Assembly (NCBI GenBank): GCA_013815535.1
Contig: JACDGC010000084.1
Span: forward strand, 1-10,341
Reading direction: 5' to 3'
DNA: 10,341 nucleotides
DNA from: Ktedonobacterales bacterium
GTDB taxonomy: Bacteria; Chloroflexota; Ktedonobacteria; Ktedonobacterales; JACDGC01
Positions 6,320-10,341 of the stretch are shown here, piece after piece (position 1 is the stretch's first letter; each line of letters begins with the position of its first letter). Both the position numbers and the translations under genes were made by a program. The notes below the pieces were generated by a model. It had not been told where the DNA came from and made no database searches. It saw nothing but the letters and a program-made list of their open reading frames with translations.

Positions 6320-6844
6320 TTAAACAGGATCGAAAAAAAAACCGTGGTGCCGCAGCGCATCCTGGGTTTGTTGTAGCATCGGAATATGCTCTCCAAAGCG
6401 CCCAAGAATCAATACTGCCCTCTTCGCCAAAGTATCAATGACATTACGAAGCTTCTGATTATTCAGCAAACGATAAATGAATTGAGCCACCTCTAAGTCA
6501 TCCACAGTAATTTCTGGTTCATCCCATCTACTCATAATAAGATTTGACTATGTTGCACCCTCAAGTTGGGTGTTCCAAACCGATATTCCATACACACGGG
6601 CACCAGCCAGATCTGCTCCCGTCAGATTTGTTTGCACTAAGGCACATCGCGATAAGTCCGCATGCACCAAATGAGCCCCGGTAAGGTCGGCTCCGCGAAG
6701 GTCGGCCTTACTGAGATCAGTCCGCGTTCGATACTTCCGTGCTTTACTATCCCAATCATCTACCTTCCACTGGTTGCAAACAGCACAGCCATTGTTTTCT
6801 GTGATGCTAGCTTGCAAGCACCGGAGATGTTCTTCATTGGGCAT
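6320..6844 (-). pseudogene. Pentapeptide-repeat protein split by an in-frame amber codon
   Basis: The first part (ATG 6844 to TAG 6548-6550, 98 codons) has an N-terminal segment starting MPNEEHLRCLQ, then pentapeptide repeats (TDLSK-ADLRG-ADLTG-AHLVH-ADLSR and onward to ADLAG) that fold as a right-handed beta-helix, then VYGISVWNTQLEGAT. After TAG the same frame continues without a gap: SNLI, MSRWDEPEITVDDLEVAQFI, YRLLNNQKLRNVIDTLAKRA, VLILGRF. In related Ktedonobacterial and cyanobacterial proteins (recalled) this is one chain reading ...LEGATQSNLI..., so TAG fits a CAG(Gln)-to-TAG mutation. The C-terminal module then breaks at a nine-T run (6332-6340); eight T would restore the likely frame. 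The normal protein would continue well beyond this point. AAGGGA lies 9 nt before the ATG; a GTG sits one codon earlier. The molecular role is unknown. The C-terminal module is a nucleotide/TIR-like candidate only by inference. Confidence 0.75.
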
Positions 6845-7131
6845 CACAACGTTTCCCTTAGACTATGATAACCATACATAACGACTCCTTTAGGCCCCCT
6901 TGGTGGAATGGCACTTTCTCAACGCTTCGTTGATGCAGTTCGGTGAGATAGCGTGAGGCCAATCGGTGTCTCCTATCGACGATGACAACATTTCTTGTTC
7001 ACTAGAGACACGATCAGCTGAGAGGGGACAAGTATGCTCCTCGGTCCCATGCTTCGTTGCTTGCGGGCGAACACATCGGCGGAGAGAAGTGCCCAACGGT
7101 GGAGTTAGGGCTATGGCGAAGCGTGACCCCA

Positions 7132-7183
7132 TCACAGAGGAAGGGCCGCTCGCTGATCTTTGCGAACGGCCCTTCCTCTGTGA
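7132..7183. repeat. Perfect 17-bp inverted repeat extending to a 22-position stem
   Basis: TCACAGAGGAAGGGCCG (7132-7148) and CGGCCCTTCCTCTGTGA (7167-7183) are exact reverse complements. After one mismatch (7149/7166), TCGC (7150-7153) pairs with GCGA (7162-7165), leaving an 8-nt loop TGATCTTT. There is no T-tract on either side, so a classical intrinsic terminator is unlikely, though it may still protect or end the glycosidase transcript, whose stop is about 127 nt away. It could also be a copy of a dispersed palindromic element or small MITE; only a genome search would tell. Confidence 0.75.
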
Positions 7184-7255
7184 CGTCATTCCTGGAGCCG
7201 ATTGCTACATAGCGCTTGCCGCTCCTTTGGCATCAATGCCACGATGCCTACACCA

Positions 7256-7289
7256 GCATGCCGAGGCGCGCGAAAGGGTAACGGCATGC
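7256..7289 (-). terminator. Hairpin just downstream of the glycosidase gene, terminator-like
   Basis: GCATGCCG (7256-7263) pairs with CGGCATGC (7282-7289) across 18 nt. It begins 20 nt past the glycosidase stop codon on the minus strand, where a transcript end is expected. The sequence after it on that strand has no run of T, so it would be a weak or rho-assisted terminator or a 3'-end stabiliser. Confidence 0.35.
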
Positions 7290-7309
7290 ACCTCACACCC
7301 CTGTCGCGC

Positions 7310-9712
7310 TTATTTGAGTGTGACGGTGAGCGTGCGAAAGGTAGCAGTATCGGTCGTAACACGCACTTCATGACCCCGAGGCGTCTCGATCACCTCATAC
7401 TCCACGGCGGCATCATCCAGGGTGACGGTCGCGATGTCACTGCCAGCCAGGAGCGTATGGCCGATGGTTAATTGCCAACCAGGGGGTGCAGCCACGCTGG
7501 TGCGGTACCGCTGCCCCTCGCGCGTGGCCGAAACCGACACCCATCCCGACCCGACCCGGATCTTGTTCGCCGCTACCCCCGGCCACGAAGGCGGAATCTG
7601 GGGAACCACAAACAATGCGGCTTCGGGGGCATCGGGCCGGATGCCTAAGAGATTATGGATGACCGTCCAACTGATGCCATAGGTTGCCCACGCCTGCTGC
7701 ACCATGAAGCGGTCGTGTACATCCATGAAGGGGTCATAGTCTGGGCTGGGGGCAATTTCGGGGAAAGCTCCCGGCATCTCGACATCAATGCAGGCTGCCA
7801 CCGCCGCCATCGCGCGCAGCGCCTGATGATCGGCGAGCCGTCCATAGTTCGCCTCAGCCAAGGCGAGGGTGCTCGTCCCGACCGTCCAACAGCGTTGCAC
7901 GCCACGGCCATCTTGCTCGCCGCCTTTGCCGACCAGATATAACCCCCCCGTGGCATCCGTAAACGTCGCCGATTCGAGCTGATCGAGAGCCGCATGGGCG
8001 CGCATTGGTGGCGCAAGTTCGACTTTCATCGGGATGATATTCGTCCAAATCTTTTGCTGGTTTTGTTGGTGCGGCTGATTGGGGGTGGGTTGAGCGCTCG
8101 TGTGGGTCAACGAATCCGCATATAACGACGGTTCGTCCATCCACCAGGCAGCATCGAATGTTTCTTCCATCTTCGCAGCGCGCTCGCTGGCCCATTGGGC
8201 GGTGCTGTGGTCTCCCTTGCTCGTTGCGAGGTGCGCCAGCGCTCGCAGGCCCTGCCAGGTCGCGGCGGCAACGTCGACCGCCTCTGGGCCTATCCCTGGT
8301 CGTTCGGCAATGCCGTTACCCTCCGGCCAGCCATCGTGGTCGGTATCGAGATCCGTCGTCAGATAGCGCATGCCTGCTAATACAAAGTGGTACATCTCAT
8401 CCCGAAACGTCGCATCCCCCGACCAGCGCCACACTAGATCGACGGCCACCGCAAATTCGGCAATCTCATTGATATCGCCCGGTGCGCCACGATCCCCGAA
8501 ATACACCGTTCCATCGGGAACGATTTCATGGACGACTTTGCCACTGGTCCCATTGATGAGTTCTGAAACCTTACGCAACGCGCGGAGGTGCTGATAGATC
8601 TCTTCCCACATGCCCATTGCCACCAAGGGATAGGTAATGTAGCCACTTCCGGTCCCGTAGAAGTTGGCATAATCGGGATAGCCATCCACGACCCCACTCA
8701 ATTGGGGCAACGTCGCCAAAGGATCGGGAAAGACGGTGCCCGCTTTGACATCGCGGATCTGCGCCTGTGTGACCGTCCGGCGCAGATCCGCGATATTCCA
8801 CTTCGCCCACGTCAATGCCTCCATGAGCGTTTCATCAGGCACGAGCAGTTGATTGGCTCCCAGCAAGCCCAGGCGCTCGTGGACCTTCGCGTGAAAGAGC
8901 TGCTCGGCATGTGTTAGGGCATAGCGAAAGACCTGCTCTGCTTCAGCTTGCCCTTGGCTAGAGCCAGCAAAAGCCAGCCAGAACGTCACTTCTGTGTTGC
9001 CAGGGAGCGTGAGCGCCCATTGCAGTTGGCCGCCCGTTCCTTTCCCCTTGGTGCGATACTCGCTTTTTTCAGCCTCCGTTGCGGCTCCCCAATAGACATC
9101 GCCAGTCGTGCGCGAGAGCGCCTCAGCGGCAGCACCCGCAACCGCATACCAGGGCTTACCGGGTTCGTGAAAGATGAGCGAGCCAGGATGCTCACCCGCA
9201 ACGACGTGATCTTTTTTGTTGGATGCTTTGCCTTTTTTCTGACTGGCATCCCAGGGATAGGCTCCCCTGATCTCGCTTTGAACCTCAAGGGTGAGGTGGA
9301 GAAGTCGGCCTGTGGCGCGGTGGTTGTGCAAGCGCACTCCCACAAGATGGACGGGTAGCTCATCAGGAGCAAATTCGAGACGACTGACAGCTACCCCATC
9401 GGCTTCGGGAAAATCCATCTGAACGTATCCGGCTCCACTGGTGAACTGGGTCGCCGCAGGGAGCCAAACACCATCGAGAGCGAGCCAATAGCCATTGAAG
9501 AGTTTGATGGGAGGTGCCCAGATGCCCCCCATCAGGCCCCGAATATGTTGGCCCATCGGCGGAAACCGCCCATCGGTCGTTCCCAGGCAATAGGCGCGCG
9601 TTCCCGCCACCACATAGCGGCGTTCGGTGAGCCGGTCTGTCGCGCTGCGGGTGGGCACGAGGGATGTGAGGCGGTCAATGGGCGACTGCGGTGTCTCTGC
9701 GGAATGTGTCAT
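7310..9712 (-). CDS. Six-hairpin-type glycoside hydrolase, debranching-enzyme-like
   Basis: The 800-residue product looks like a glycosidase with an N-terminal beta-sandwich (about 35-260), a catalytic (alpha/alpha)6 barrel (about 285-690) and a short C-terminal beta-domain (about 695-800). Supporting segments: TWAKWNIADL (301-310), VDGYPDYANFYGTGSGYIT (342-360), GDINEIAEFAVAVDLVWRW (412-430), DTDHDGWPEGNG (456-467), and QQAWATYGISWTVIHNLLGI (672-691) followed by RPDAPEAALFVVPQIPPSWP, the usual close of amylo-alpha-1,6-glucosidase/GH63-like proteins. Candidate acidic catalytic residues lie in 413-419 and 456-464 (inferred). There is no signal peptide, so it is likely cytoplasmic. Oddities are a lysine-rich insert (158-168) and a Gln/Pro/Asn-rich stretch (541-553), probably surface loops. 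The ATG at 9712 has GAGAGGA 11 nt upstream. I cannot assign a GH family or substrate. No operon partner is visible. Confidence 0.7.
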   Translation of the reverse strand: MTHSAETPQSPIDRLTSLVPTRSATDRLTERRYVVAGTRAYCLGTTDGRFPPMGQHIRGLMGGIWAPPIKLFNGYWLALDGVWLPAATQFTSGAGYVQMDFPEADGVAVSRLEFAPDELPVHLVGVRLHNHRATGRLLHLTLEVQSEIRGAYPWDASQKKGKASNKKDHVVAGEHPGSLIFHEPGKPWYAVAGAAAEALSRTTGDVYWGAATEAEKSEYRTKGKGTGGQLQWALTLPGNTEVTFWLAFAGSSQGQAEAEQVFRYALTHAEQLFHAKVHERLGLLGANQLLVPDETLMEALTWAKWNIADLRRTVTQAQIRDVKAGTVFPDPLATLPQLSGVVDGYPDYANFYGTGSGYITYPLVAMGMWEEIYQHLRALRKVSELINGTSGKVVHEIVPDGTVYFGDRGAPGDINEIAEFAVAVDLVWRWSGDATFRDEMYHFVLAGMRYLTTDLDTDHDGWPEGNGIAERPGIGPEAVDVAAATWQGLRALAHLATSKGDHSTAQWASERAAKMEETFDAAWWMDEPSLYADSLTHTSAQPTPNQPHQQNQQKIWTNIIPMKVELAPPMRAHAALDQLESATFTDATGGLYLVGKGGEQDGRGVQRCWTVGTSTLALAEANYGRLADHQALRAMAAVAACIDVEMPGAFPEIAPSPDYDPFMDVHDRFMVQQAWATYGISWTVIHNLLGIRPDAPEAALFVVPQIPPSWPGVAANKIRVGSGWVSVSATREGQRYRTSVAAPPGWQLTIGHTLLAGSDIATVTLDDAAVEYEVIETPRGHEVRVTTDTATFRTLTVTLK

Positions 9713-9963
9713 GAATGGAATGTTCCTCTCTTTATTTCACGGTGCCTGCGCGACTGAATGCGCTTCACACCTGCGGCATCGACACTCATCATCCGAGAAA
9801 GCAGCACCTCGCATGCCAGCAAAGGTGGCGCGTTGCCGCGCGTGGGAGGTGTGTCGCTGGCCACTGACTTGCGTGCTAGGGCGCAGGGTTTGTCTGTTGC
9901 GCTGGGGATGACCTTCATCGCGCAAACGCCTACCGCAAACATCCTCAACAAAGGGGTCATGCC
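9713..9963. promoter_or_regulatory. Divergent intergenic region, no clear promoter
   Basis: This 251-bp stretch must carry the promoters of the minus-strand glycosidase and perhaps of the plus-strand membrane protein. I found the glycosidase ribosome site (GAGAGGA, minus strand, about 9724-9730) and that of the GTG-started gene (AAAGGGG, about 9950-9956). No hexamer pair with good spacing stands out on either strand. Confidence 0.4.
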
Positions 9964-10341
9964 GTGAAGAAGACACTACCACTGTGGTATCAACGCGCCC
10001 TCATTGGAGCACTGGGCGGATGCCTCGCTACCTTTCCCATGACCGCTTTTATGGAAGCGGCACACCGTCACCTGCCGACGGATGAACAGTACCCTCTGCC
10101 ACCCCGCGAGATCACCGAGATCATGACACACCAGGCCACGCAAGGAACGCTCCTCGCAGCGGAAACGACCACCGCCCTCACCTATCTGGCCCACTTTGGC
10201 ATGGGCAGCGCGGCGGGTGCGCTCTATGGCGTGGCCGCGCCCCTGCTGCCGGGGTCATCGCTTGTCCGAGGCATCGGCTACGGCCTGTGCGTGTGGGCCG
10301 GAAACTATTTGGGCCTGCTGCCTGCCCTCGATATTTTGCGC
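9964..10341 (+). CDS. YagU/DUF6789-like membrane protein, cut by the window end
   Basis: From the GTG at 9964 the frame is open for 126 codons to the window edge, so the C-terminus is missing. The GTG is chosen because AAAGGGG lies about 7 nt upstream and the protein then begins like its family. It reads VKKTLPLWYQRALIGALGGC, then LATFPMTAFMEAAHRHLP, then EQYPLPPREITE, and later HFGMGSAAGALYGV and GIGYGLCVWAGNYLGLLPAL. The glycine-rich helices, PMT motif, YPLPP motif and G-A-L-Y-G motif are typical of small inner-membrane proteins of the YagU/DUF1440 and DUF6789 groups, whose function is unknown. At least three hydrophobic segments are visible (about 10-30, 75-95, 102-122). It diverges from the glycosidase; a functional link is not evident. 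Confidence 0.7.
   Translation, partial: MKKTLPLWYQRALIGALGGCLATFPMTAFMEAAHRHLPTDEQYPLPPREITEIMTHQATQGTLLAAETTTALTYLAHFGMGSAAGALYGVAAPLLPGSSLVRGIGYGLCVWAGNYLGLLPALDILR

Larger units (their letters stand above)
6848..7309. other. 462-bp gap with two inverted repeats, no gene seen
   Basis: No frame here gives a convincing protein. The longest open frames (99 residues on minus at 7189-6890, 135 on plus at 6966-7373) have no recognisable motif, and their edges fall inside a hairpin or the glycosidase gene. The notable contents are the long hairpin at 7132-7183 and a smaller one at 7256-7289, annotated separately. The rest holds no repeat or site I can support. Confidence 0.55.

Noticed and set aside
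7132..7289. CRISPR-like or insertion-sequence terminal repeats
   Set aside because: Only two different inverted repeats, with no direct repeats, regular spacers, transposase gene or target duplication visible.
6966..7373. A 135-codon plus-strand ORF
   Set aside because: It runs through the 7132-7183 hairpin and into the 3' end of the glycosidase gene on the other strand; the composition is not protein-like.
9758..9967. A 69-codon plus-strand ORF ending in a GTGA overlap with the YagU-like gene
   Set aside because: The 4-nt overlap is suggestive, but there is no good ribosome site and no recognisable motif, and it fills the region expected to hold the divergent promoters. Kept only as a possibility.

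Overview
The window reads as bacterial chromosome of mid-range GC. Its content best fits the Ktedonobacteria (Chloroflexota): a pentapeptide-repeat protein whose C-terminal module is common in that group, a CUT1 sugar ABC transporter with no local ATPase, and a divergent six-hairpin-type glycosidase. The assignment is inferred from gene style, because no marker gene is present.

Positions 1-4059 (+ strand) hold a carbohydrate uptake locus. A lipoprotein substrate-binding protein (212-1543) is followed by two MalF/MalG-type permeases (1758-2627 and 2630-3454). Next comes the wreck of a GH29 alpha-L-fucosidase (3605-4059), which keeps only three separated homology blocks. The fucosidase suggests that the transporter once served fucosylated glycans. 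A regulatory-looking leader (1-211) carries two interleaved inverted repeats and a tiny ORF with a strong Shine-Dalgarno. A stem-loop lies between the binding-protein and first permease genes.

Positions 4097-5626 (- strand) hold a compact operon: an AHL-lactonase-like metallo-beta-lactamase-fold hydrolase, then a MarR regulator 7 nt downstream, then an overlapping SRPBCC gene cut off after about 34 codons. It is driven by a near-consensus sigma-70 promoter (TTGACA-17-TATCAT). A perfect 19-bp inverted repeat covers the -10 element and the expected transcription start, and looks like an autoregulatory operator. The broken SRPBCC gene and the broken fucosidase converge, so 4060-4108 is probably an old rearrangement or deletion boundary.

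Positions 5630-7309 are mostly decayed or non-coding. They contain one unrecognised short ORF, a pentapeptide-repeat protein broken by an in-frame amber codon and a homopolymer frameshift, and two long inverted repeats.

Positions 7310-9712 (- strand) encode an 800-residue protein resembling debranching-type six-hairpin glycosidases. Diverging from it, a YagU/DUF6789-like membrane protein starts with GTG at 9964 and runs off the window end. I found no CRISPR, phage, transposase, tRNA or rRNA. The most notable points are the operator/promoter of the lactonase-marR operon and the cluster of three separately broken genes.
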